DNA of 64,000 bases from Virgibacillus sp. MSJ-26 (GTDB taxonomy: Bacteria; Bacillota; Bacilli; Bacillales; Amphibacillaceae), in NCBI RefSeq assembly GCF_018918075.1, contig NZ_JAHLPW010000003.1, positions 62,001 to 126,000 on the forward strand, in the 5' to 3' direction. This document shows, piece by piece, positions 50,676 to 59,151 of the stretch; the first letter of the stretch is position 1, and every line of letters begins with the position of its first letter. The position numbers and the translations under genes are program-made. A model generated the notes under the pieces. The model was not told the origin of the DNA. It ran no database searches and worked only from the letters and a program-made list of their open reading frames with translations.

Positions 50676-52028
50676 ATGAGTGCATCTAAAGAACAGTGGA
50701 CATCAAAATTAGGCTTTATTTTAGCAACAGCAGGCTCTGCAATTGGTCTTGGAGCAATTTGGAAGTTCCCGTACATGACAGGTGTCTCGGGTGGGGGCGC
50801 ATTCTTTTTTATTTTTATTATTTTCACTATTTTCATAGGAATGCCCATTTTACTAGCTGAATTTCTAATTGGTCGAGGCTCTGAAAAAGACGCAATCAGA
50901 GCTTATAAAACATTTGCCCCAAATACAAGGTGGCATTTCATCGGCATTCTTGGCATGATGACCTGCTTTATTCTTTTATCCTTTTATAGTGTTGTCGGTG
51001 GTTGGATTCTGATATATATTTTTCAGACGATTACAGGAAATTTATCTGGGCTACTTCAAAATGATTTTGGTGGCCTGTTTGATGATTTAATTGCTAATCC
51101 CTTCACCGCAATTTCAGCGCAATTCGTGTTTATGATCATTACAATTCTCGTTGTCGCTAGAGGCATTCAAAATGGTATTGAGCGCGTCAGTAAATTTATG
51201 ATGCCAGCTCTATTTATTGCTTTTATTATTTTGATTATTCGCTCGTTAACATTGGATAATGTTAGTGAAGGGATTTCCTTCTTCCTGTATCCCGATTTTT
51301 CAAATTTGAATTCAAAAACAATCTTATTTGCGCTAGGTCAGTCTTTCTTTTCCATCAGTGTCGGAGTGTCCGTCATGGTAACGTATAGTTCCTACTTATC
51401 TAAACAGGAAGATTTGCCAAAATCAGCTTTTACCGTTGTCTTGATGAACATTTTGATTTCTCTTTTAGCTGGATTAGCCATTTTTCCAGCCGTTTTTTCA
51501 TTCGGATTTGAACCTACAGAAGGGCCAGGATTATTGTTCGTCGTCCTTCCCGCTATGTTTAGTCAAATGCCACTTGGCGAAATCTTTCTCTTTATCTTTT
51601 TGATTTTATTTTTATTTGCTACATTTACCTCGGCCTTTTCCATGGTCGAAATTATTGTCGCAGCTGTCACAAAAGGGAAAAACGAAACAAGAAAGAAAGC
51701 GACATGGATAACAGGACTCTTAATTTTCCTGGCCGGCATCCCGTCTGCATTATCATTTGGTCTGTTAAGCGATATGACATTCTTTGACATGACAATGTTT
51801 GATTTATCCGACTATCTCGTATCCAATATTCTCATGCCGATAGGTGCTTTAGCGATTGCGATTTTCACTGCATTTAAAATTCCGAGGAAAGTTCTTCTTA
51901 AAGAAATGAGCGAAGGGTCTAGGCTAGGGAAGAAAATATTTGTTGCCTGGTTTATGATTATTAAATATGTGGTTCCTGTTGCAATTGTTATTGTCTTTTT
52001 GGATGTTATTGGTGTGTTAAATTTTTAA
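50676..52028 (+). CDS. Sodium-dependent transporter of the NSS (SNF) family
   Basis: The 450-residue product has about eleven helices. The first holds the sodium/substrate-site motif [20 protein letters not shown], followed by [20 protein letters not shown], both diagnostic of neurotransmitter:sodium symporters (LeuT fold). The bacterial substrates are usually amino acids, but the specific one cannot be read here. AAGGAG precedes the ATG by 8 bases, and TATAAT at 50633-50638 is a plausible -10 box. A 51-bp repeat array follows the gene directly. Confidence 0.93.
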   Translation: MSASKEQWTSKLGFILATAGSAIGLGAIWKFPYMTGVSGGGAFFFIFIIFTIFIGMPILLAEFLIGRGSEKDAIRAYKTFAPNTRWHFIGILGMMTCFILLSFYSVVGGWILIYIFQTITGNLSGLLQNDFGGLFDDLIANPFTAISAQFVFMIITILVVARGIQNGIERVSKFMMPALFIAFIILIIRSLTLDNVSEGISFFLYPDFSNLNSKTILFALGQSFFSISVGVSVMVTYSSYLSKQEDLPKSAFTVVLMNILISLLAGLAIFPAVFSFGFEPTEGPGLLFVVLPAMFSQMPLGEIFLFIFLILFLFATFTSAFSMVEIIVAAVTKGKNETRKKATWITGLLIFLAGIPSALSFGLLSDMTFFDMTMFDLSDYLVSNILMPIGALAIAIFTAFKIPRKVLLKEMSEGSRLGKKIFVAWFMIIKYVVPVAIVIVFLDVIGVLNF

Positions 52029-52043
52029 TGAAATCAGAGGGGC

Positions 52044-52295
52044 TTCTCTCGATTAAAATGCGGAAGATATGAGATCTTTTGAACGAGAGAGCCCCCCTCT
52101 CGATTGAAGTGCGGAGGATAGGAGATCTTTTGAACGAGAGAGCCCTTCTCTCGATTAAAATGCGGAAGATATGAGATCTTTTAAACGAGAGAGCCCCCCT
52201 CTCGATTGAAGTGCGGAAGATATGAGATCTTTTGAACGAGAGAGCCCTTCTCTCGATTAAAATTCACAGGAAATGAGATAATGTGAACGAGAGTA
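52044..52295. repeat. 51-bp tandem repeat array with hairpin-forming units
   Basis: CTCTCGATT occurs at 52046, 52097, 52148, 52199 and 52250, exactly 51 bases apart. Units 1 and 3 (CTCTCGATTAAAATGCGGAA) and units 2 and 4 (CTCTCGATTGAAGTGCGGA) agree, so the higher-order period is 102; the fifth unit is diverged. At each junction CGAGAG and CTCTCG face each other across 6-8 bases, giving a string of small hairpins. The rest of the 471-base gap shows nothing. Confidence 0.88.
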
Positions 52296-52499
52296 CATAT
52301 TAATTTTCCTCCCACGCTTGCTCTCTTCAACCTGATTCAAATTTACTTCCATCAAAATAATCCAATTTAAAAGGCCTATTCTTTGACTTCGTGTTACTCG
52401 AAGGGCTTATACTTAATTACAAGTTAAACTATTATATAAAATCAGAAAATCTCTGATTAAAATATAAACATGTGATTGAAGTAAGGGAGATGTTTTTTT

Positions 52500-53612
52500 A
52501 TGGAAAAAACAACTCGTAATTTTGAAACTCAAAACGATTCTGCTGTTATCGTCGGTGCATCGCTCTCTGGCCTTATGACTGGTATTGCTCTCGCTCGAGA
52601 AGGAGTGAGTGTAATCATTTTAGAGAAGGTTGGAGAAGAAGGACGGACGGGGTCTGGCTTACAAGTCGATGGCGTCACATTTGGCCAATCCAAGACAGAA
52701 AAGTTTTTAAGGAAAATTGTGTCGGATGGAAGGAAATCTGTTCAGCTTTGGTCATCGATTGAATCTCGGTTGCGTGCGGAAGCAAAGAAGTATTCAAATA
52801 TTGATTTACGTTACAATACTCGAATCGAAGCAGTGGATCAAGATGACGATGCTGCCTGGGCTTTAACAGAAAAAGGTGAAAAATTCTACGGCGATCTTTT
52901 GATAGGTGCTGATGGCCATCATAGCATAGTACGCCGTCATGTGGCACCAGACAAACCGGATGCAACGTTCGCGGGGTACATGGTTTGGCTTGCTTCTACA
53001 GATGAAAACAGCCTTCCAGAAGAATTACGCCCCAGTCCACATCACCCGGAAGTCCAATTTTTAAATAGCTTTAACGGATTTTTAATCGGGTCAATTATAG
53101 ATTCAGGTACCGAACCGGGTAAAAAAAGTCGCAGAATCGGTTGTACATGGTATGATCATTCAAGAAATGATTTGTTGCGCCGCCTCGGTTGTATAGAAGG
53201 AGATGTCGTACATCATTCACTTAGCGCTTCTGATATTCCTGAAAAAACACGTACTGAACTCACTCGGCAAGTGGCTGCCAATTGGCCTGAACCATGGGCA
53301 TCCGCTATGCTCCATGCGCTTCAAACCGGCAACATCACGGGGACGCCTATCAAGGAATATATTCCTGAGCGACTTGTGAAGAGACGGATTGCTCTAGTTG
53401 GGGACGCTGCCCACGTCCCTGCCCCCATCACCGCGAGCGGATTTAACGCCTCCCTCAAAGACGCCGCAGAATTGGGGAAATGTGTCGCCAAAGGAATCAA
53501 AGGACGCGCGGCAACCCTGGCACTAGAAAAATATGAATCCAGTCGCTTAAATAAAGTCCAGCAAATGGTGGCATCCGGACAATGGTATAGTCAATCTTTT
53601 GGAAGATTATGA
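52500..53612 (+). CDS. FAD-dependent monooxygenase (salicylate hydroxylase type)
   Basis: This 370-residue flavoprotein has the FAD dinucleotide fold AVIVGASLSGLMTGIALARE with Glu at the strand end (ILEK). The DG-like motif GDLLIGADGHHSIVRRHV and the second FAD motif RIALVGDAAHVPAPITASGF are both present. This is the class A hydroxylase layout (PHBH fold), which uses NAD(P)H and oxygen on an aromatic or related substrate. An active-site-type loop is shorter than usual. The adjacent MerR gene starts 26 bases after its stop and may regulate it. GGGAGATG precedes ATG 52500. Confidence 0.88.
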   Translation: MEKTTRNFETQNDSAVIVGASLSGLMTGIALAREGVSVIILEKVGEEGRTGSGLQVDGVTFGQSKTEKFLRKIVSDGRKSVQLWSSIESRLRAEAKKYSNIDLRYNTRIEAVDQDDDAAWALTEKGEKFYGDLLIGADGHHSIVRRHVAPDKPDATFAGYMVWLASTDENSLPEELRPSPHHPEVQFLNSFNGFLIGSIIDSGTEPGKKSRRIGCTWYDHSRNDLLRRLGCIEGDVVHHSLSASDIPEKTRTELTRQVAANWPEPWASAMLHALQTGNITGTPIKEYIPERLVKRRIALVGDAAHVPAPITASGFNASLKDAAELGKCVAKGIKGRAATLALEKYESSRLNKVQQMVASGQWYSQSFGRL

Positions 53613-53637
53613 GGAGAAATTTAAGGAGAGTTTGCTC

Positions 53638-54075
53638 ATGTATACTGTCAAAGAAGCGGCTAAATTACTTAATTTAACAGAACACACCATCCGTTACTAC
53701 ACTGATAGAAAGCTAGTGCCACACTTAAAACGCGATAAAAATAATAACCGTTTGTTTGATGATGAGGCATTAAACTGGCTTTTATGTGCTAAATTTTTTC
53801 GACATTGTGGCATGTCAATTGAAGATATAAAAAGGTATATTGACCTCTGCTTAGAAGGAGAATCAACTATAAAAGAACGTTATAATATTATGGTTAAACA
53901 AAGAGACATCGCTCAAGCACAATTAGAAGAAGCCAAGAAAAGAGCCAAATATATCGAAGAAAAAACTAATGATTATTATAACTTTATCAATGGGAAGATA
54001 TCGGATGATGTCAATCTAATTAAGTGGAAAGTTTTAAAAAACGAGAAACCTTTACCCGGTAAAGATAAATCATAA
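53638..54075 (+). CDS. MerR-family transcriptional regulator
   Basis: The 145-residue protein has an N-terminal winged helix (MYTVKEAAKLLNLTEHTIRY, YTDRKLVPHLKRDKNNNRLF) and then a dimerising coiled coil (about 78-120). No cysteines are positioned for metal sensing, so it resembles the stress or ligand-sensing MerR types (AdhR-like). AAGGAGAG at 53622 points to ATG 53638; a longer frame from 53599 overlaps the monooxygenase gene. The pair is probably one transcript. Confidence 0.9.
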   Translation: MYTVKEAAKLLNLTEHTIRYYTDRKLVPHLKRDKNNNRLFDDEALNWLLCAKFFRHCGMSIEDIKRYIDLCLEGESTIKERYNIMVKQRDIAQAQLEEAKKRAKYIEEKTNDYYNFINGKISDDVNLIKWKVLKNEKPLPGKDKS

Positions 54076-54084
54076 CTTTTCTAT

Positions 54085-54200
54085 GAAGAATTGTAGTTCA
54101 TTCTTCTCTGCTGATGAGCCACCGCATGCTAAGCATGTCGGGGGCATATCTAGCCCTCACCTGCCCCCTGAAATCTACGTGTTTTCTTATGCTGGTAGAA
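54085..54200. repeat. Dispersed GC-rich repeat, copy 3
   Basis: GAAGAATTGTAGTTCATTCT and TCTCTGCTGATGAGCC start a block that mirrors the start of 1130-1345. It continues through GCATGTCGGGGGCATATCTA to CTTATGCTGGTAG. It is non-coding and lies between convergent genes. Confidence 0.55.
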
Positions 54201-54264
54201 AAAATTTACTTTAACACGTTCGCTTTTACATTAACTAAAATACTTACCTCTTCACTCACATAAT

Positions 54265-54870
54265 TTAAAAAGCTTTTCGTTGATAAACTATCGTTGATAT
54301 TCCCCAAGATAAAGCATAAAGTATCGCAACACCAAGCGCTAATCCCGTATATAACGTAATCGTTGAGAGACTCGCAATAAAATTTGTAATCATCGGCATA
54401 TAATCCATTAAATAATCAACAACGCTTGGAATGACTGCCACAGATACTAGAAAACTAATCAGTACAATCGTAAAAATATGGCCTTGTTTTAAAAGATAAA
54501 ACAATGGAAAAGCAAACGACGCAAATAATAAAAATAAACCACTACCAATTGCTATATGAGTTAAGGTAAAGTTTTTTCCAAAAACAAATAAAAACAAACT
54601 CACCAGTACGATAGATAACACCATACAAACAATAGCACTAAGATAACGTGATGCTATAATTTCTTTCCGTGTGTATGGTAATGAATTCAACAATATATTT
54701 GTTTCGGCTTTTTCATCATAATAATAAGCATTAAACGGGATATAAAAACTTGAAACGAGAAAAGTCAAAATAGGATGCGAATTTGTAAGTATGAACACTA
54801 AAATAAACGGGATAAAAACTAATAATTGCCACTTTTGTATGATCAAGTCACGTCTCATTAAGTTAAACAT
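54265..54870 (-). CDS. ABC transporter permease of the GntR-linked operon
   Basis: The 201-residue product starts MFNLMRRDLIIQKWQLLVFI and has six hydrophobic segments across its length, as in short ABC-2 type permeases. YYYDEKAETNILLNSLPYTRKEII is the typical cytoplasmic connector that contacts the ATPase (shown here from its YDEKAETNILLNSLP core). GGGGGAGTG selects ATG 54870 over a frame reaching 54954. It overlaps the ATPase gene by 8 bases and is the last gene of the three-gene operon. Confidence 0.85.
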   Translation of the reverse strand: MFNLMRRDLIIQKWQLLVFIPFILVFILTNSHPILTFLVSSFYIPFNAYYYDEKAETNILLNSLPYTRKEIIASRYLSAIVCMVLSIVLVSLFLFVFGKNFTLTHIAIGSGLFLLFASFAFPLFYLLKQGHIFTIVLISFLVSVAVIPSVVDYLMDYMPMITNFIASLSTITLYTGLALGVAILYALSWGISTIVYQRKAF

Positions 54871-55729
54871 GCTGCACTCCCCCTTCCAAGTAATACATGA
54901 CGTCCTCCAAAGACGCACGTTCAATAATGACTGTATTGCCAAACGTTTCTTCAACCTCTGCTATATTATTCGTTAATGCCTCAAATCCAGTCGGTGCACG
55001 ATGAATATGAATAAACGCTTTTTCTGTATCTCGATCTAATAGCTCGACGCTGCCTTTAACGAGCGCATAGTTCTCGGCTACTTCATGTATCGATTGATTA
55101 AATACTAATTTGCCACCTTGGATAAAAGCAATATAATCCGCAATCCGGTCTAAATCGGTCGTAATATGTGTAGAAAAGAAAATAGTGCGATTACCATCAA
55201 GCATTAATTCTTGTACGAGATTCAGAAATTCTCGCCTGAAAATTGGATCTAACCCAGCTGTCGGCTCATCCATTATAATCAATTCAGCATGATGTGATAG
55301 AGCCAACGCTAATGATGCCTTCATTTGCATTCCTTTTGAAAACTTTTTAATCGCCTTATTAAGTGGGAGTTCGAATTGGTCGATATATTTATAAAATAAT
55401 GCATCATCCCAGCGCTTGTAAGCCGGTCCTACAATTCGCTTTATGTCTTTTAAGTTCATCCCCTCAAAAAATACATTCCCATCATAAACAAAACCGATAC
55501 GTTCCTTAATTTCTTTTTCATATGTCTTATAATCTAATCCGAAAAGTTTTACCTCACCAGCATCCGGTTTTAACAAATTCATCATCATTTTAATGGTTGT
55601 CGTTTTTCCTGCTCCATTGGCTCCGATAAATCCTGTTATAAAGCCCTTTTTTACCTGCAAATCCATATTATTAATAGAAAAACCTTTAAATCGTTTTGAA
55701 ACATTTTTTAAGTCAATCAAATTTTCCAT
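54863..55729 (-). CDS. ABC transporter ATP-binding protein of the GntR-linked operon
   Basis: The 288-residue ATPase carries Walker A GANGAGKTTTIKMMM, the signature FSKGMQMKASLALALSH, Walker B LIIMDEPTAGLDPIFRR and the H-loop FFSTHITTDLDRIADY. A C-terminal extension of about 80 residues is typical of the export (CcmA/BcrA, YtrB) subgroup. GAGGGGTGA positions ATG 55729; a GTG at 55738 would overlap the regulator gene. With the neighbouring permease it probably exports a drug, peptide or cell-wall related molecule in response to the YtrA-like regulator. Confidence 0.9.
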   Translation of the reverse strand: MENLIDLKNVSKRFKGFSINNMDLQVKKGFITGFIGANGAGKTTTIKMMMNLLKPDAGEVKLFGLDYKTYEKEIKERIGFVYDGNVFFEGMNLKDIKRIVGPAYKRWDDALFYKYIDQFELPLNKAIKKFSKGMQMKASLALALSHHAELIIMDEPTAGLDPIFRREFLNLVQELMLDGNRTIFFSTHITTDLDRIADYIAFIQGGKLVFNQSIHEVAENYALVKGSVELLDRDTEKAFIHIHRAPTGFEALTNNIAEVEETFGNTVIIERASLEDVMYYLEGGVQHV

Positions 55730-55734
55730 TCGTT

Positions 55735-56106
55735 TCACCCCTCATACAAAATTTCTAATAACTCTTGCAGTTCTTCTAGAGATAATCCAATTTCTCTACT
55801 ATTCGTAATAACAGCACCCAACTGCTCCTCAATCACTTTCAACTTTTTTTCGCGAATAACCTCTAAATTTTGCTCTGCAACAAACGAACCTTTCCCAACC
55901 ATCGAATAGATAAAGCCCGCTTTTTCAAGTTCTTCATAGGCCCGCTTCGTCGTAATCACACTAATTTGGAGATCCTTCGCCAGTCTCCGCATCGAAGGAA
56001 TAGCATCTCCTTCCTGCAGTTCACCCGATAAAATAGACGACTTAATTTGATCTGTAATCTGTTCATAAATCGGCTCCTTAGAGCTGTTCGAAATAATTAT
56101 TTGCAT
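55735..56106 (-). CDS. GntR-family regulator, YtrA subfamily
   Basis: The 124-residue protein has a winged helix beginning EPIYEQITDQIKSSILSGEL and continuing GDAIPSMRRLAKDLQISVIT. The short C-terminal dimerisation tail (KVIEEQLGAVITNSREIGLS) is that of YtrA-type regulators, which carry no effector domain and control linked ABC transporters, often in response to cell-envelope stress. A frame extension to 56142 runs into repeat D; GAGGGATGGG precedes ATG 56106. The ATPase gene starts 5 bases past its stop. Confidence 0.9.
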   Translation of the reverse strand: MQIIISNSSKEPIYEQITDQIKSSILSGELQEGDAIPSMRRLAKDLQISVITTKRAYEELEKAGFIYSMVGKGSFVAEQNLEVIREKKLKVIEEQLGAVITNSREIGLSLEELQELLEILYEG

Positions 56107-56114
56107 GCCCATCC

Positions 56115-56160
56115 CTCTTCGTTGGGACATGGGGACAGGCACGCTGTCCCATGTCCCACA
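56115..56160. repeat. Dispersed GGGACA palindrome (repeat D), copy 1
   Basis: TTGGGACATGGGGACAGGCA followed by CGCTGTCCCATGTCCCAC can fold on itself. Further members are at 58220-58262, 58838-58868, 60609-60660 and 61917-61982. Confidence 0.7.
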
Positions 56161-56161
56161 G

Positions 56162-56461
56162 TCATTTTTTGAAAAAAACAGTTATATCATGTCCTGCTCG
56201 AATCAATAGAGCTATAATATGGACTGCTAAACAAAGATTAAAAAACGGAAAAGTGTATAAAGCAAACCATTCCGTAAATAGCTTTGAATCTAAAATCCAT
56301 CTTCCTGCCCTAGCAAATAAATGCTGGCTATCGTTTATATTGGGCTCGAAGCCCGTACCGTCAACAAGAAAAAATATGAATTGGACAATTAAAAATAGGC
56401 TCATAGATAAAGTCCAACGCTTCACAAACTTAACATCAAACGTTTCTTCCGTGCTAATCAT
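56162..56461 (-). CDS. Small membrane protein near the GntR-ABC operon
   Basis: The 99-residue product begins MISTEETFDVKFVKRWTLSM and has two hydrophobic helices (about 20-38 and 66-90) with an extracellular loop between. AAGGAG with suitable spacing precedes ATG 56461, and an extension to 56491 is less likely. It lies upstream of the GntR gene in the same direction, separated by a copy of repeat D, so it may be the first gene of that operon. The function is unknown. Confidence 0.6.
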   Translation of the reverse strand: MISTEETFDVKFVKRWTLSMSLFLIVQFIFFLVDGTGFEPNINDSQHLFARAGRWILDSKLFTEWFALYTFPFFNLCLAVHIIALLIRAGHDITVFFKK

Positions 56462-56625
56462 ATTGAATACTCCTTTCATTTTGGATGTCACCGCTCATAT
56501 AATGTATATATACTATATGCACATTATATACACACTTGTTATTTTATGCAATCTCTTTTTTGAAAATAATAAATAAATCTAACTCTATATAATTTAAAAC
56601 TTATGACATTTATAGATTTTCACAT

Positions 56626-56661
56626 ATAAAAAACATGCTTTGAAATGAATCAAAACATGTT
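56626..56661 (-). terminator. Minus-strand terminator
   Basis: AACATG-C-TTTGA pairs with TCAAA-A-CATGTT with one mismatch. On the minus strand six T residues follow. Confidence 0.6.
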
Positions 56662-56786
56662 CGTGTGGCATGTCATTTGTAAAACAAAGATGAAGGTGAG
56701 ATTCTGTGACTCACCTTGACTTCAACTGCTTATGATGAGTAACTTAGACTCAGTTTAAGCTACCCTTTTTGATTGAAATTATTTAT

Positions 56787-56865
56787 AAAGTGAAACTTCA
56801 ATCAGTGGGGTTTTCATACTTCCGCCACTGATTGTTAGTTGAACAAATCGGGCTTTCACTGGCAT
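56787..56865. repeat. Dispersed repeat C, left part
   Basis: AGTGAAACTTCAATCAGTGG, then CCACTGATTGTTAGTTGAAC and AATCGGGCTTTCACTGGC match the element at 60752-60830 almost base for base. AATCAGTGG and CCACTGATT form its stem. Confidence 0.75.
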
Positions 56866-57073
56866 AAAGATGACTTATCTTACCCCTATTGGTTGAAATC
56901 ACTTCGTAAGAGAAAACATAGACGGTAAACATTATCTTTAGGCTTCAGAACACGGATATTGTAAAGATTTTGAACCTGCCCAGAAGCCGCTCGGACGATT
57001 CATTTTTAACGTCCCAGCATTGACATTTTCGATAATGTATAATGTTACGCAATCATCCATATTCCCTTGCAAC

Positions 57074-57559
57074 TTATTTAGATTTAAACTCTTTAATGTA
57101 CCACTTATCCATCGTGCCGTGTTCCGAACCTTCAATTGGTTTGTCTAGTTCTTTAAATCCGAGTTTGCTATAGAGTCTGTTCGCGACTTTTAACTTACGG
57201 GATGTTTCTAAATAACAATATGTATAATGCTCCCTAACAAAATCAAGGGCCACTTCCATTAGCTTTTTTGCCAAACCTTTTCCTTGGGCTTCTGGGATAA
57301 CGTATAATTTTTGTAATTCCCCAACATCATTTTCCTGCCCAAAGGGTCCAATTCCTACACCGCCGACCACATGACCCTCTTCATCCACAGCGACCCAATA
57401 CTTTGCATTCGGCTCATTCTTATAAAACTCTGCTAAATGACTCAGCTGAGGATCAAAATAGGCTGTACCTGGAATATCTAAACCAAACGATTCCAGGGAA
57501 CGTTTAATAATTTGTTCCATTTTCTGATTATCTTTTTCTTCAATTTCTCGAATGATCAT
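57074..57559 (-). CDS. GNAT family acetyltransferase
   Basis: The 161-residue product has the GNAT acetyl-CoA loop VIPEAQGKGLAKKLMEVA (Q-x-x-G-x-G/A) and the later strand CYLETSRKLKVANRLYSKLG. It begins MIIREIEEKDNQKMEQIIKR, as in single-domain N-acetyltransferases with a small-molecule or peptide substrate that cannot be named here. AAAAGGAG precedes the ATG. It is monocistronic. Confidence 0.9.
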   Translation of the reverse strand: MIIREIEEKDNQKMEQIIKRSLESFGLDIPGTAYFDPQLSHLAEFYKNEPNAKYWVAVDEEGHVVGGVGIGPFGQENDVGELQKLYVIPEAQGKGLAKKLMEVALDFVREHYTYCYLETSRKLKVANRLYSKLGFKELDKPIEGSEHGTMDKWYIKEFKSK

Positions 57560-57728
57560 GGTTATTTCTCCTTTTCATTTTCAAAATTCTTTGTTAAGTT
57601 GCTTCTTACCAAATGTTTCAGCTATTGTATCACATTTACGAGCTTTGAATCTGACAATTCTGTTCATTATTATTTCACTAATAAATGATTCCTTCATTTT
57701 AGGACACTCTATACCTAGGTGATAAGTC

Positions 57729-57980
57729 ATGAAAGCAAATGAACAAGATTATAAAAAATATAGTGACGCCATTGATCGAATACAAGAAGGATACGATGCC
57801 ATGGTCGAGTTATTTAACGAACTCGAAAATGACACTCCGTTTATCAATTTTGAGCCTAGAGTCATTGATAAAATAGAAATTGCAAAAGAAAAATATGGGG
57901 ACAATCTCATTGATGAGAAAATTAATTCAGTCATTGATGAAGTTCTTTCGTGGCTTGAGCTTGAAGAAAATGAAGAGTAA
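57729..57980 (+). CDS. Small acidic helical protein of unknown function
   Basis: The 83-residue product starts MKANEQDYKKYSDAIDRIQE, is rich in Glu and Asp and is predicted mainly alpha-helical. No membrane segment, signal peptide or cysteine is present. AGGTGATAAGTC precedes the ATG. It stands alone, divergent from the acetyltransferase gene. No family is recognised. Confidence 0.6.
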   Translation: MKANEQDYKKYSDAIDRIQEGYDAMVELFNELENDTPFINFEPRVIDKIEIAKEKYGDNLIDEKINSVIDEVLSWLELEENEE

Positions 57981-58219
57981 TTCTTTCGTTAAAATACAAG
58001 CGAAAAATCTTAGTAAAACTCCCCATTCTTTCAGATAATATGTAACCATAGAAAAAGTCAGGTTTCTAATACTTAACGTTAGCATTTCTTCCTATCTCTA
58101 CACTATTTAACATCAAAAGTAAATGGCCTCTGTTATATCTTCGGGCGGATAAGTGCCTTGATAACTATTGAAAAATTCTTTCTCATACGTAAAAACAATG
58201 AAAAGGTAACAGGTACGTT

Positions 58220-58262
58220 GTCTAAATTCACCGCTGGGACAACGTGCCTGTCCCTTAGTCCC
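58220..58262. repeat. Dispersed GGGACA palindrome (repeat D), copy 2
   Basis: CACCGCTGGGACAACGTGCC and TGTCCCTTAGTCCCATA match the right half of the element at 61917-61982 and directly trail the broken BstA gene. Confidence 0.65.
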
Positions 58263-58270
58263 ATATTGCA

Positions 58271-58803
58271 TTATTTTGATAATGCAATTTTTATATGAGC
58301 TAAGTGATGTTCTTCGTGCCAACATAATTTTGCAACCTTTGTTGCGACTGTTATTTTCTCTTTTTTCTTTTCACCTTTTTTCTGGAGAGTAAAAGCTCTA
58401 TATAATTGCTCCTCAGTTAGACTATGTCCTAATGATACGATGCGCTCATTTATACCATCTAGGATTTTGATCGAACTTTCTATAGACAGTTTTGTATCTG
58501 GTTGAATAGCCCATTTATCTTGATCAAAAGAGCTGGTACAGTTGGATTCTCATCTGTTAAAGCCAGCTTGAGACGTTGATACATAATCAACTGGGAGTCC
58601 GCAATGTGATGAACAAGTTCACGAACTGTCCAGCTATCATCACGATAAGTCCTACTTAATTCCTCATCACTTAATGAGTCAACAATTTCATTTAATCGAA
58701 TCGTGTAAGTATCGATTTTTTTCAACCATTTTTGTATATCTTCTAATGATACTTTTTCCGGAACTGTTAACTCCCCAATTGGAAACTTTACATCCACTTT
58801 CAA
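58271..58803 (-). pseudogene. BstA/YfiT-like DinB-family gene broken by a frameshift
   Basis: The start reads KVDVKFPIGELTVPEKVSLE, then SWTVRELVHHIADSQLIMYQ and LALTDENPTVPAL. The frame then leaves the family and stops at 58480. One added base in the A-run at 58526-58529 restores FDQDKWAIQPDTKLSIESSI, LGHSLTEEQLYRAFTL and HEEHHLAHIKIALSK to a stop at 58271-58273. The joined protein of about 177 residues keeps the three metal-binding His positions of bacillithiol transferases (YfiT/BstA). GGAGGGG precedes TTG 58803 or GTG 58797. It is a recent pseudogene or a base-calling error. Confidence 0.8.
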
Positions 58804-58837
58804 TCCCCTCCTTTTTTGTTAATTATCTTCTTAGGAT

Positions 58838-58868
58838 GGGACAAGGTGCCTGTCCCCATGTCCCACAT
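58838..58868. repeat. Dispersed GGGACA palindrome (repeat D), copy 3
   Basis: GGGACAAGGTGCCTGTCCCC followed by ATGTCCCAC is a short form of the family, placed upstream of the broken BstA gene. Confidence 0.65.
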
Positions 58869-59092
58869 TTTTTAGTTAATTCAATTTTAACATAATTTAT
58901 TTGATAAATGGCCGACTGGATAAAAAAAGATGTCGTGCCTGGCCCTTGTATCAATTGAGTACATCTTCTTCCAGGGAATACGGAGGGAATCTACACCAAA
59001 TTAACGATTAATCGTATATAGGCGAATTAATCACATCACGACATGACATACATATTATAAAAAAAGGTATTTGAATTTGTGCTCTAATCTGG

Positions 59093-59108
59093 ACCAAAAA
59101 TTTTTGGT
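59093..59108 (+). promoter_or_regulatory. Perfect 16-bp palindrome before the transporter gene
   Basis: ACCAAAAATTTTTGGT is fully self-complementary and lies 43 bases before the transporter start, a likely operator. Confidence 0.4.
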
Positions 59109-59151
59109 AAGAAAGATTTTAAAAACATTAAATAAATGAGGTGGCAGATAT

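Larger units (their letters stand above)
56462..57073. other. 612-base gap with a terminator and repeat C
   Basis: This stretch holds the minus-strand terminator at 56626-56661 and a copy of repeat C at 56787-56865. A frame on the minus strand (56938-57135) overlaps the acetyltransferase gene and has no ribosome site, so I do not call it. Nothing else is recognised. Confidence 0.5.

Noticed and set aside
56938-57135. Minus-strand 65-codon frame after the acetyltransferase
   Set aside because: It overlaps the acetyltransferase gene in another frame and has no ribosome site or recognisable motif.
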